Positions 6,202 to 12,145 of a stretch of 12,230 nt of DNA are shown piece after piece. This stretch comes from JAGMDK01 sp023128695. Lineage in GTDB: Bacteria; Planctomycetota; Phycisphaerae; UBA1845; Fen-1342. How positions within the stretch are numbered: position 1 is the stretch's first letter; every line of letters begins with the position of its first letter. The notes under the pieces were generated by a model, which was not told the DNA's origin, did not search any database, and saw only the letters and a list, made by a program, of their open reading frames with translations. The DNA is taken from assembly GCA_030628805.1 (NCBI GenBank), contig DAOVQG010000125.1:1-12230 (forward strand). Reading direction: 5' to 3'. The position numbers and the translations under genes are program-made.

Positions 6202-7719
6202 ATGGCTGGCCATTGTTACTCGCTACGAAGGTTGCCGCTGTGGGGACTGTGGTTTCTCGTGGGGCTTTGGGTCATGCTGCCTGCCCCCTCTGTTCAGGCC
6301 CAAGACGGGACCGGGGATTTCGACAACGACTGTCTGGTAGATGTGGAGGACTTCAGCGCCTTCGCGGAATGCCTGAATGGTCCCGGGGCGGGATTGCCTG
6401 AGTCGGAGTGCTGGCGAGGCGACTTCGACGGGGATGGCGACGTGGACCTCCACGACTTCGCGGAATACCAAGTGGAGTTCGCCTCGACGTTTGCCAACGA
6501 AGTAGGTGCCTGCTGCCTGCCGGACGACAGTTGCGTCCAGCTCACCTGCTCGGATTGCATCGCCGCGGGCGGACTGTTCGTGGCGCCGGGCGCGGTTTCC
6601 TGCGATATCGTTGTCTGCTGTCAGGCCGACCTTCGAACCGACAGCGACAACGACGGCGACATCGACGACGACGATGAAGCTATCGAAGACCTCCCGCCGG
6701 GCGTCATCTTCCCGGTCAATTCCGACGATGACAACGGGAACGGCATACCCGACATGGACGAGGCACCGGTTTACGGGGAGGACGATCTTGTCGAAGTCCA
6801 GCTTTCCTCCTCATGCGATCCGTCCGACCCAAACTCGGCTTGGTGGTCGCTTTCCTGGCCGGTTGCCGAGCCCCCTTTGCTCCAGGCTTGGGAGGATCCC
6901 GAGAAGACCACCGGTCTAATCGAGAACGAGGTCCCGTATGCGTGGCCACCGCCTACCTCCCTCTGGGTTGAGGCCCTGGAGACGTTTGAGTTGGATCTGA
7001 CGTTTACCATCTCCGTTAACGACACCCGAGCGCAGAAGAAGGACAAGGTCAAGGCGACTGTGTCATGCACGTTCGGGAGGAAGTACGCACACGTAACTAA
7101 GTCAGCGAGTGCGACGGGGTGCAGCGCCAAGATTCGAACGCGGACCACGGCGTTGTGCGGGCAGCCCAGTGCAAAATCGCCAGCGGCGAGTGCTGCCTGG
7201 GCAGGGGTTACGAAATGGGAGGGGGCAACGCCGGTCAAATGGGCCCAGATCGGATATGTTCGCTATCGGTCCAAAAGCGGCCCCCCAAGCAGCACAGTTT
7301 ACTTTAAGCGGTACGCGGAGACGAAAGCGGGACCGCAACCCGCAGACTATGACTTCCACAGCGACACTCCACCGAGCAGTGGAACTCACGAGTACAAGTG
7401 TTATCTGCTATCCTCACTCTTCGGAACCTGGAAGTTTGAATACGACGGCTTACCATGGTATCAGTTCACGCACAACGGGTGGAGGAATGTAACAGGAACA
7501 CACTACCAATGGGTGGCTGAAATCTGGAACAAGGAAGACCAGATGGTCGGGACCAGTTCCGCTAAATGCGACTTCACCGACTGTCAATACAGCACCAATT
7601 GGGGCGCCTTCCAAAGCGCCAGCATTGGGACCGGGGACCTGCATACAGATGATTCCTCCGAATGGGGGATTGAGCGAGTAAGCAGTACCGCCTTCAACGT
7701 CTGGGACAAGAATCCATGA
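6202..7719 (+). CDS. Secreted dockerin/EF-hand protein with C-terminal uncharacterised domain
   Basis: The 505-residue protein has an N-terminal signal peptide with probable cleavage after 'VQA' (residue 33). Next come two calcium-loop motifs like a dockerin type I pair, DFDNDCLVDVED (39-50) and DFDGDGDVDLHD (74-85), then a cysteine module 'GACCLPDDSC...C..C...GG' (about 103-135) frequent in planctomycete secreted proteins. An Asp-rich thrombospondin-3-like segment 'SDNDGDIDDDDEA...NSDDDNGNGIPDMD' follows. The C-terminal 200 residues (from about 'WAGVTKWEG') are Tyr/Trp-rich, look beta-stranded and match no family I can name. Start ATG 6202 is 5 nt after AGGAGG (6191-6196); a GTG at 6199 is less likely. 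It is probably cotranscribed with the truncated HU-like frame from the 5880 promoter, and the gene at 7741 starts 21 bp after it. A surface role is likely; its function is unknown. Confidence 0.8.
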   Translation: MAGHCYSLRRLPLWGLWFLVGLWVMLPAPSVQAQDGTGDFDNDCLVDVEDFSAFAECLNGPGAGLPESECWRGDFDGDGDVDLHDFAEYQVEFASTFANEVGACCLPDDSCVQLTCSDCIAAGGLFVAPGAVSCDIVVCCQADLRTDSDNDGDIDDDDEAIEDLPPGVIFPVNSDDDNGNGIPDMDEAPVYGEDDLVEVQLSSSCDPSDPNSAWWSLSWPVAEPPLLQAWEDPEKTTGLIENEVPYAWPPPTSLWVEALETFELDLTFTISVNDTRAQKKDKVKATVSCTFGRKYAHVTKSASATGCSAKIRTRTTALCGQPSAKSPAASAAWAGVTKWEGATPVKWAQIGYVRYRSKSGPPSSTVYFKRYAETKAGPQPADYDFHSDTPPSSGTHEYKCYLLSSLFGTWKFEYDGLPWYQFTHNGWRNVTGTHYQWVAEIWNKEDQMVGTSSAKCDFTDCQYSTNWGAFQSASIGTGDLHTDDSSEWGIERVSSTAFNVWDKNP

Positions 7720-7740
7720 TTCGTTTGACGGAGAACGGCC

Positions 7741-8613
7741 ATGAAACCACGCACAACGAGCAGAAGCAGCTTCGTAGCGGTCAGCCTAATGATCACCGTC
7801 TGGAACCTGACGCAGGCGGCCGCGCAGGCGCCAGATCAGGAACGTTCGCAGGCTCAGGCAAAACAGGCAAGAACGGACGATCGCGAGACGTGGACGATTA
7901 AGACCAAAGAGCAAGCTACATCCCGCGTTCGGAGAATCTTGGGGTTGCCGGACAGAAGCCCCTTAAAGCTCACAGCCGGGTTGGTTACCCTCAAGGAGGA
8001 CAACACTCCTTTCTTGAACGGTCAGATCGTCGACCGGCCGATCTGGCAGGTGGTGATTGCCGACTGGAAGCTACAACTCAAGTCCGCGCCCGCGGACGCG
8101 GTGGACTGTTACGCCAGGACGTTCGACGCTCTCTTGGATCCGAAGGATGGCAAGCTGCTGAAGATTCTCTCGCGTTGGCCGAAAGGGGTGCCCCCGATTG
8201 CCCCGCAGCCGCCGGCGGATTCCGCAGAAACACAAATGAACAACGCAGGACTCGAGAAATATCACGCCTTTCCCGAAACCGAGCCGTTAATCAGTTTTTT
8301 GGAGGCGCTGGACGTGGTTCTTAAAGACGGCGGCCTTGGTAATCCGCTCGTTGCCAAGCAGATCTTGGCCCACTATGTCGTCCGCTCGGCGATGGGACGT
8401 GAGCCGAAAGCCGTCTGGGCGATCACGCTGCGCGGAATCCCACCGTTCAGGGCCGCCTATCCAGGAGTCCCGGTCGACGCGCGGAACCATGCGCGCCACA
8501 TCGTGGACGCGAAAACGGGGAAATGGATTTGTGCCGGAACGAGTCCCCAGCCACAGACAAGCGAGGAATCAGAGGCGCAGGGCAAGACGCAGCCAAGCAG
8601 GGGACATCCGTAA
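7741..8613 (+). CDS. Hypothetical secreted protein with PepSY-like segments
   Basis: I cannot name this 290-residue protein. An N-terminal signal peptide (hydrophobic about 11-22, cleavage near 'AAAQA', residues 26-30) indicates export, and a Gln/Ala-rich spacer follows. Residues 101-148 ('IWQVVIADWKLQL...LDPKDGKLLKIL') and 225-268 ('VWAITLRGIPPF...HIVDAKTGKWICAG') both have the 'W.V......DaktGk' rhythm of PepSY-like domains, which occur in secreted and periplasmic inhibitors or chaperones; this is a weak, pattern-level match. A GGAG (7730-7733) lies 7 nt before the ATG, and the 21-bp gap to the preceding gene implies an operon, so the two secreted proteins may act together. No terminator is evident straight after the stop. 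Confidence 0.75.
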   Translation: MKPRTTSRSSFVAVSLMITVWNLTQAAAQAPDQERSQAQAKQARTDDRETWTIKTKEQATSRVRRILGLPDRSPLKLTAGLVTLKEDNTPFLNGQIVDRPIWQVVIADWKLQLKSAPADAVDCYARTFDALLDPKDGKLLKILSRWPKGVPPIAPQPPADSAETQMNNAGLEKYHAFPETEPLISFLEALDVVLKDGGLGNPLVAKQILAHYVVRSAMGREPKAVWAITLRGIPPFRAAYPGVPVDARNHARHIVDAKTGKWICAGTSPQPQTSEESEAQGKTQPSRGHP

Positions 8614-8722
8614 GTTACGGACCCTGCCCCTCGCCTTCCGGGCACCGAACTGTCGCAGCCACTTGAGCATCAGCCAATCAGGTCCGGCAGAAACGGCAGT
8701 AGCATCTGGATGACGGCGGGTG

Positions 8723-8749
8723 GCATGCTCCACGCTTGCGTGGGCATGC
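8723..8749. repeat. Compound hairpin with TT centre
   Basis: ccacgc (8730-8735) and gcgtgg (8738-8743) pair around TT. A further 5-bp stem, gcatg (8723-8727) with catgc (8745-8749), continues past a small asymmetric bulge. Confidence 0.55.
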
Positions 8750-8754
8750 GCCGC

Positions 8755-8770
8755 AACGTGCAAGCACGTT
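8755..8770. repeat. 7-bp perfect palindrome
   Basis: aacgtgc (8755-8761) and gcacgtt (8764-8770) flank AA. It starts six bases after the 8723-8749 hairpin, so the two form a tandem pair. Confidence 0.5.
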
Positions 8771-8883
8771 ACAGGGGCCGGACAAGCGTCGTGTGCGCTG
8801 CCGAGGTCGGTTTACGCCTTGATTGAGGCTCGCCGCGTCGGATAAACATCGTATTCCATCCGCCCGAGATAGGATCTTGTTGC

Positions 8884-8901
8884 CGCGTAATCCGTTACGC
8901 G
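8884..8901. repeat. 7-bp stem with 4-base centre
   Basis: cgcgtaa (8884-8890) pairs perfectly with ttacgcg (8895-8901) around tccg. No T-run follows on either strand. Confidence 0.45.
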
Positions 8902-8951
8902 TGCGGCGTTTAGCGCTGGATCGGGTCCTCGGGCTCGACCCACTTGTTCGC

Positions 8952-8964
8952 GGGCGAGACGCCC
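8952..8964. repeat. 5-bp GC hairpin
   Basis: gggcg (8952-8956) and cgccc (8960-8964) surround AGA. It is short, but its flanks resemble a 'GCGTGGGCGTCTCGCCC' motif often seen between genes in GC-rich genomes. That recurrence is recollection, not shown here. Confidence 0.3.
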
Positions 8965-9029
8965 ACGCTACCCTCACACGCTTAGCACCGCGTCCGGGCG
9001 GCCGATCCGAAGGTCGCTGCCGCCGCGGA

Positions 9030-9063
9030 CCCTTGACGTGCCGCTGTCGCGCCACGTCAAGGG
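9030..9063. repeat. 11-bp perfect inverted repeat
   Basis: cccttgacgtg (9030-9040) and cacgtcaaggg (9053-9063) are exact complements with a 12-base centre. It is the strongest stem in this non-coding block. It lies about 80 bp beyond the stop of the minus-strand gene at 9146 and could end that gene's transcript, but it has no T-tract. Confidence 0.6.
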
Positions 9064-9083
9064 CAGGTGCGGGCGCGGACCAT

Positions 9084-9125
9084 CCGATTGCGGATTGCGG
9101 ATTGACGATTGACGATTGTGGATTG
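9084..9125. repeat. Six-copy 7-bp tandem repeat
   Basis: Six in-phase heptads run without a gap: ccgattg, cggattg, cggattg, acgattg, acgattg, tggattg. They lie 20 bp downstream of the stop of the minus-strand gene that ends at 9146. Confidence 0.8.
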
Positions 9126-9145
9126 CACTGCCGCCACCACGGTGC

Positions 9146-9388
9146 CTACTTCCTGCGCTGCCTCCGCGGGCGCGCCTGGCCGTCGATCGGCTCGAGGCTG
9201 GTCACCAGCAACAGGTCGAGCACTTCAAAACTCTCATCCGGCCGGGCGATCATGACCGTGCGTCCGGTCGGCGTGTGCGCAAGAAACTCGGGGTGCACCA
9301 CATCGAGATGACGCCCGTCGGCCATGTGAACGCGAAATGGTCGGAACGGACGAGCTTGGTGCATTTGGCGCAACTGCTCAATGGTCAT
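9146..9388 (-). CDS. Conserved planctomycete-type small protein
   Basis: The 80-residue protein starts MTIEQLRQMHQARPFRPFRV and continues with 'HMADGRHLDVVHPEFLAHTP' and 'EVLDLLLVTSLEP', ending in a basic 'RPRRQRRK' tail. I recall this pattern (M..EQL...H..RPF.PF...ADGR.L.V.HPEFL) as a widespread small protein of unknown function in planctomycetes and some related bacteria. It has no signal peptide or membrane segment and so should be cytoplasmic. A GAGGTGA (9392-9398, minus) ends 3 nt before the ATG, and a promoter lies directly upstream. It is a single-gene unit. Confidence 0.8.
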   Translation of the reverse strand: MTIEQLRQMHQARPFRPFRVHMADGRHLDVVHPEFLAHTPTGRTVMIARPDESFEVLDLLLVTSLEPIDGQARPRRQRRK

Positions 9389-9404
9389 GCTTCACCTCAG
9401 GCCG

Positions 9405-9432
9405 ATTATACCCGGCGGCCTCCGCCGATCAA
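9405..9432 (-). promoter_or_regulatory. Sigma70-type promoter with consensus -10
   Basis: Read on the minus strand: TTGATC (9432-9427), a 16-bp spacer and a perfect TATAAT (9410-9405). Transcription would start near 9398, giving an untranslated leader of only about 10 nt that contains the ribosome-binding site of the small gene starting at 9388. Confidence 0.65.
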
Positions 9433-9612
9433 CACCTACTCGCGCGGGCAGATTGGACCTGCCGCGGACACGCGGGAAGAGCTGTCGGGTGCCATGGCCA
9501 CGCTTGTCAAACATCTCATGGCCACGCTCGCCGCGCTGAGCGCAGGTACATCGGCACCGCAGCAACTTGGGCTGAGGGCGGGAATAATTTCAGGAAAGCT
9601 GCTCGGCGGCCG

Positions 9613-9642
9613 TTGACGCCTTGGTGTGTGCCCTGCTATACT
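9613..9642 (+). promoter_or_regulatory. Sigma70-type promoter for the dockerin gene
   Basis: TTGACG (9613-9618), an 18-bp spacer and TATACT (9637-9642) match the consensus closely. The start would be near 9649, leaving a leader of about 245 nt before ATG 9894. Confidence 0.7.
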
Positions 9643-9662
9643 AGCCCAAGGATGGAGGCTTT

Positions 9663-9722
9663 ATGCGCGAACCACGCTATATGCGCCCAGTAAGCTCCGC
9701 CGGCGAATCAGTTCACTGTTGA
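9663..9722 (+). CDS. Possible 19-codon leader ORF
   Basis: A GGAGG (9654-9658) lies 4 nt before ATG 9663. The frame encodes MREPRYMRPVSSAGESVHC and stops at TGA 9720-9722. It begins about 14 nt after the predicted transcription start and precedes the secreted dockerin gene by 171 nt. It may be a regulatory leader peptide, a remnant of another gene start, or chance. The following leader contains small stems: gtgtc/gacac near 9728-9746, and a possible long-range ctccgcc (9695-9701) with ggcggag (9792-9798). Confidence 0.3.
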   Translation: MREPRYMRPVSSAGESVHC

Positions 9723-9893
9723 GGAGGAGTGTCACCTTCTTGGGGACACAGTGGTTCATTATCTAGTTAAGCCCAGGCGGGGGAGAGAGGAGGCGGAGTT
9801 AGTCGCAGTCCGCGGCGGGGCGTTCTGTCGCGGGGAGGTGAGTTGCTGTGCCGAGCCCTGGTGGCCGGCGCGAAAGGGGGCGGAGGAAATATC

Positions 9894-10703
9894 ATGAAAC
9901 GAATTGTAGGGCTATTGGCGATCATGGCGCTGGTTGCGCCAGCTACTCTGGCGGACGATCTCTATCCACCGCCATGGGACCGTTACGGTCCCACGTCGAC
10001 GTACGCGCACTGGAAGTTTGACAGCGAGCCGGATGACCCGCTCAACATTGCGCCGGAGGAGGGATACAACCCGTTCGGCGTGTGCCTCATCGAGGTTCCC
10101 GCTGCCGGGATATACGACGAGTGGTGGAACACCTACCAGGGCCGGCAGGGCGTGTGGTACATCGACTACTATGACTGGATGCAGATCCGCTGCGACAACT
10201 ATCCCGAGCCGCAGCCGTTGAAGATAATCTATCTACAGATCACCTGGTGGCCAGAGGACAACGGCGACCGCCCCAGGCCGAAGGTCTGGGGTGTGCCCCC
10301 CGAAGTAGGGAACTTCGATCTTGTCCACGAGGAGCAGCTTGCCGATGGATGGATGTACGGCCGCTGGTATCAGACCATCGAGCCGAACCCGGATCACGAG
10401 TGGATCGATATCTGGTCCGAGGGCGGTGGGAGCACCGACTATCTGTACATCGATCAGATCGTCATCGACACGATCTGCCTGGGTGTCTGTCCCGGCGACA
10501 GCAACTGTGACAACGAAATCTCCTGGCGGGACATCGACTTCTTCGTCGCGGCGATGAACGACAACGTCGCTGCCTGGGAGGCTATGTTCCTTCCGGGTAC
10601 GCCGAGTTGCTCGTTCGCCAACAACGACGTGAACGGTGACGGAACTGTTAATTGGCGGGATATCGACCCGTTCGTCGCATTAATGAACACGACCTGCCCG
10701 TAA
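9894..10703 (+). CDS. Secreted protein with C-terminal dockerin-like domain
   Basis: This 269-residue exported protein has signal peptide MKRIVGLLAIMALVAPATLA (residues 1-20), cleaved before DDLYPPPW. Residues 21-195 are rich in Trp, Tyr and Asp, look beta-stranded and match no enzyme I recognise. From Cys199 a dockerin-like pair of calcium loops follows: 'CPGDSNCDNEISWRDIDFFV' and 'NDVNGDGTVNWRDIDPFVAL', ending NTTCP. This WRDID form is characteristic of planctomycete secreted proteins; no cohesin partner is present here. GGAGG (9882-9886) lies 7 nt before ATG 9894, and the signal peptide begins there, so an upstream in-frame TTG at 9843 is rejected. A strong promoter lies about 250 bp upstream. 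Confidence 0.85.
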   Translation: MKRIVGLLAIMALVAPATLADDLYPPPWDRYGPTSTYAHWKFDSEPDDPLNIAPEEGYNPFGVCLIEVPAAGIYDEWWNTYQGRQGVWYIDYYDWMQIRCDNYPEPQPLKIIYLQITWWPEDNGDRPRPKVWGVPPEVGNFDLVHEEQLADGWMYGRWYQTIEPNPDHEWIDIWSEGGGSTDYLYIDQIVIDTICLGVCPGDSNCDNEISWRDIDFFVAAMNDNVAAWEAMFLPGTPSCSFANNDVNGDGTVNWRDIDPFVALMNTTCP

Positions 10704-10795
10704 CCGCGGGCCGGACACCTCTGGGTCGTGGACGAGCACAGCATCCGCATCCGCGGCGCCGCTGGAGAAGCGGAACAACGCCCGCCGTCCTCCGG

Positions 10796-10830
10796 CTAAA
10801 GGCTGATAGCTGACAACTGAAAGCTGGACG
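10796..10830. repeat. Degenerate 7-bp tandem repeat
   Basis: In-phase heptads ctaaagg, ctgatag, ctgacaa, ctgaaag, ctggacg run from 10796 to 10830. It starts 92 bp after the stop of the secreted dockerin gene. Confidence 0.6.
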
Positions 10831-10929
10831 AACGTTCTCGTTTGTCCCGAAGGAGGCCAACGGCCATGACTCGCATCATTCGGCACCCGTCGCCCCGCCG
10901 CGGCTGAGACGCGCTGCCCGCGACAATAC

Positions 10930-10948
10930 GGTGCGTCCGCGACGCACC
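10930..10948. repeat. 8-bp hairpin, possible terminator-like stem
   Basis: ggtgcgtc (10930-10937) and gacgcacc (10941-10948) pair perfectly around CGC. A TTGTTTT run begins at about 10955. The gap between stem and T-run is long for a standard intrinsic terminator, so termination is only possible, not shown. Confidence 0.4.
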
Positions 10949-10974
10949 CGCCCGTTGTTTTGAGGGGGGCACGG

Positions 10975-11003
10975 TCTTTGCTGCGCGGCGGATGCGGTAC
11001 AAT
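10975..11003 (+). promoter_or_regulatory. Possible promoter of the antitoxin gene
   Basis: TACAAT (10998-11003) is a good -10. The element 17 bp upstream, TCTTTG (10975-10980), is weak. The predicted start near 11010 would give a leader of about 29 nt before ATG 11039. Confidence 0.4.
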
Positions 11004-11038
11004 GCAACGGGCACTGGACAAGAGAGCGGAGTACAGCC

Positions 11039-11266
11039 ATGACTCAAGTTACGGAAGCTGTTTATAGCGACGGCGTGCTCAGGCCCGAAGGCCGGCTTTC
11101 GCTCCGGGACAAAGAGCGAGTCCGTCTCATCATCCAGTCGCTGGAATCGCCGCGGGCAAACGACCGCGTCCGGGCGATCGAGAACCTGCGCGCGGGCGTG
11201 GGGCGAAGCAAGTTCCGGTCCAGCGGGCCGTATCCGACACAGGATGAGTTGCATGAACGCCGTTGA
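11039..11266 (+). CDS. DUF104 (AF2212-like) antitoxin
   Basis: The 75-residue protein begins 'MTQVTEAVYSDGVLRPEG' and 'LSLRDKERVRLIIQSL', the usual start of AF2212-like/DUF104 antitoxins that pair with PIN-domain VapC ribonucleases. This family binds its toxin and usually represses its own promoter. The C-terminus 'KFRSSGPYPTQDELHERR' would be the toxin-binding tail. A GCGGAG (11026-11031) lies about 7 nt upstream. Its last 14 bases overlap the start of vapC at 11253, the normal arrangement, but that toxin is only a stub here. It may be an orphan antitoxin able to neutralise related toxins elsewhere, or a decaying gene. Confidence 0.75.
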   Translation: MTQVTEAVYSDGVLRPEGRLSLRDKERVRLIIQSLESPRANDRVRAIENLRAGVGRSKFRSSGPYPTQDELHERR

Positions 11267-11360
11267 CACCAACGTGCTGATCTACGCGTGCGACTCGGGC
11301 GGGTACCCCAGGATCTCTGATCCTGGGAGCACGCAAAGTGGGATGAGTGATTTCGCGTGA
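11253..11360 (+). pseudogene. Truncated vapC (PIN toxin) remnant
   Basis: The frame opens MNAVDTNVLIYACD, the standard N-terminus of a VapC PIN-domain ribonuclease with its first metal-binding Asp (residue 5), and then departs from the family at about codon 15. It continues with 21 unrelated codons across a hairpin (11307-11327) and stops at TGA 11358-11360. Normal VapC has about 130 residues and three further acidic residues, so this cannot be an active nuclease. I infer a deletion joining the first codons of vapC to sequence just ahead of a second PIN gene. Confidence 0.7.
11307..11327. repeat. 9-bp perfect hairpin at the vapC break
   Basis: cccaggatc (11307-11315) and gatcctggg (11319-11327) pair around TCT. 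It lies within 10 bp of where the vapC homology ends, so it may mark the recombination junction or be part of an inserted intergenic repeat. Confidence 0.6.
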
Positions 11361-11364
11361 GACC

Positions 11365-11838
11365 ATGATCCCGTCTGTATACATCGAGACAACGATTCCG
11401 AGCTATTACCACGAGACGCGGCGTTCCGCGCTCGTCCAAGCGTGGCGGACGATAACGCGCCGGTGGTGGGACGAGTATCGACATGGTTACTTGCTTTACA
11501 CCTCGCGGTTGGTCCTGGCGGAATTGCAGCAAGCCCCGCAGACCAAAGCCCGTGCGGCGCTGGCACTCCTGGAGAATGTGGTGATTCTCGACGAGCCGAA
11601 GGAATTGAAGGCTGTCGCGGATTACTATGTGGAGCAGCGGGCCATGCCGGCTGGTGCCAGCGGGGATGCCTTTCATCTGGCCCTGGCTTCGCTCCAGAAG
11701 ATGGACTTCCTGCTCACGTGGAACTGTCAGCACCTGGCGAACGCGAACAAGGTACGCCACCTCACCGTATTGAACGGGCGCCTGGGTTTGGCGATGCCCG
11801 TGATCACCACGCCGCTGAATCTGATACCGGAGGACTGA
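11365..11838 (+). CDS. PIN-domain toxin (VapC family)
   Basis: The 157-residue protein belongs to the PIN ribonuclease branch that starts 'PSVYIETTIPSYY'. Acidic or metal-site positions are Glu8 (in place of the usual first Asp, as I recall for this branch), Glu53 in 'VLAELQQAP' and Asp101 in 'SGDAFHLALA'; Asn120 stands in 'LLTWNCQHLANA'. Length is normal and there is no break, so it is probably active, cutting RNA until neutralised by a partner. ATG 11365 is chosen because the family starts M.PSVYIETT; the ribosome-binding site is weak (GTGAG about 5 nt upstream), with an alternative GTG at 11347. It is followed after 2 bp by a small gene, a toxin-first order. Confidence 0.85.
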   Translation: MIPSVYIETTIPSYYHETRRSALVQAWRTITRRWWDEYRHGYLLYTSRLVLAELQQAPQTKARAALALLENVVILDEPKELKAVADYYVEQRAMPAGASGDAFHLALASLQKMDFLLTWNCQHLANANKVRHLTVLNGRLGLAMPVITTPLNLIPED

Positions 11839-11840
11839 TC

Positions 11841-12041
11841 ATGAAGAAGAATGCCATCCTCTCAGAGGACCCGGTTGTTCACGAAGTTCGCCAAGCACGG
11901 CAAAAGCTGTGGAACCAGGCCGGCGGCACCATGGAGGGGCTCCTGCGCCTGCTTGACGAAAGAGTGCCGAAACGTCGGGCGCCAGCCTCCAAGGGGCGGA
12001 GGGCAAAGGCAGAAGGCAGAAGGGGCAGAGGCAGAAGGTAG
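11841..12041 (+). CDS. Small antitoxin-like partner of the PIN toxin
   Basis: This 66-residue protein directly follows the toxin (2-bp gap), with GGAGG (11829-11833) 7 nt before its ATG and inside the toxin's last codons, so translation is probably coupled. Residues 1-45 ('NAILSEDPVVHEVRQARQKL'...'GLLRLLDERVPKR') resemble the short 'P.v.EVR.aR..L' proteins that accompany PIN toxins of this branch; the antitoxin role is inferred mainly from position. Residues 47-66 are basic, low-complexity (KGRRAKAEGRRGRGRR) and encoded by the start of the GGCAGAA repeat, so the native C-terminus has probably been overwritten or extended by the repeat. Confidence 0.65.
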   Translation: MKKNAILSEDPVVHEVRQARQKLWNQAGGTMEGLLRLLDERVPKRRAPASKGRRAKAEGRRGRGRR

Positions 12042-12138
12042 CAGGAGGCAGAAGGGGCAGAGGCAGAAGGTAGCAGAAGGCAGAAGGCAGAAGGCAGAAG
12101 GCAGAGGGCGGAAGGCAGAAGGCGGAAGGCAGAAGGGG
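12004..12138. repeat. GGCAGAA heptad repeat, purine-rich
   Basis: About 135 bp of near-pure purine-strand repeats. Eight contiguous heptads run from 12077 to 12132, all aaggcag or one- or two-base variants. Upstream, a 31-bp segment at 12014-12044 recurs exactly at 12046-12076. The block covers the last 13 codons of the antitoxin-like gene and ends 7 bp before the next start codon. Confidence 0.85.
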
Positions 12139-12145
12139 TGTGTGG

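Larger units (their letters stand above)
8614..9083. other. Hairpin-rich non-coding stretch
   Basis: No convincing gene lies here; open frames on both strands are Arg/Pro/Ser-rich with no start context or family resemblance. The block holds at least five compact inverted repeats, listed separately. No obvious promoter or T-tract terminator was found. It might be an accumulation site for palindromic intergenic repeats or hold a structured RNA. Confidence 0.5.
10704..11038. other. Non-coding gap before the toxin-antitoxin cluster
   Basis: No gene is supported in these 335 bp. They hold a heptad repeat (10796-10830), a hairpin (10930-10948) and a weak promoter. There is also a 13-codon frame MTRIIRHPSPRRG (10866-10907) behind AAGGAGG (10850-10856), which may be another leftover gene start or chance. 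Confidence 0.45.

Noticed and set aside
8678..9055. Minus-strand 125-codon open frame
   Set aside because: Arg/Pro/Ser-rich, no ribosome-binding site, no family resemblance, and it runs through several palindromes; typical GC-rich chance frame.
9030..9063. Intrinsic terminator
   Set aside because: The stem is strong, but neither flank has a T-tract, so only an inverted repeat is annotated.
9116..9616. Plus-strand frame, including a possible 40-residue end starting MATLVKHLMATLAAL (9494)
   Set aside because: It is antisense to the small protein gene at 9146-9388. The end section has no good ribosome-binding site and arises partly from a 12-bp direct repeat, catggccacgct (9493-9504, 9517-9528).
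10866..10907. 13-codon frame MTRIIRHPSPRRG behind AAGGAGG
   Set aside because: Too short to support as a gene without conservation; mentioned only in the gap description.
11300..11364. Insertion-sequence end at the vapC break
   Set aside because: There is one hairpin but no transposase, terminal repeat pair or target duplication nearby.
12004..12138. CRISPR array
   Set aside because: The periodicity is 7 bp with no spacers; it is a low-complexity tandem repeat.
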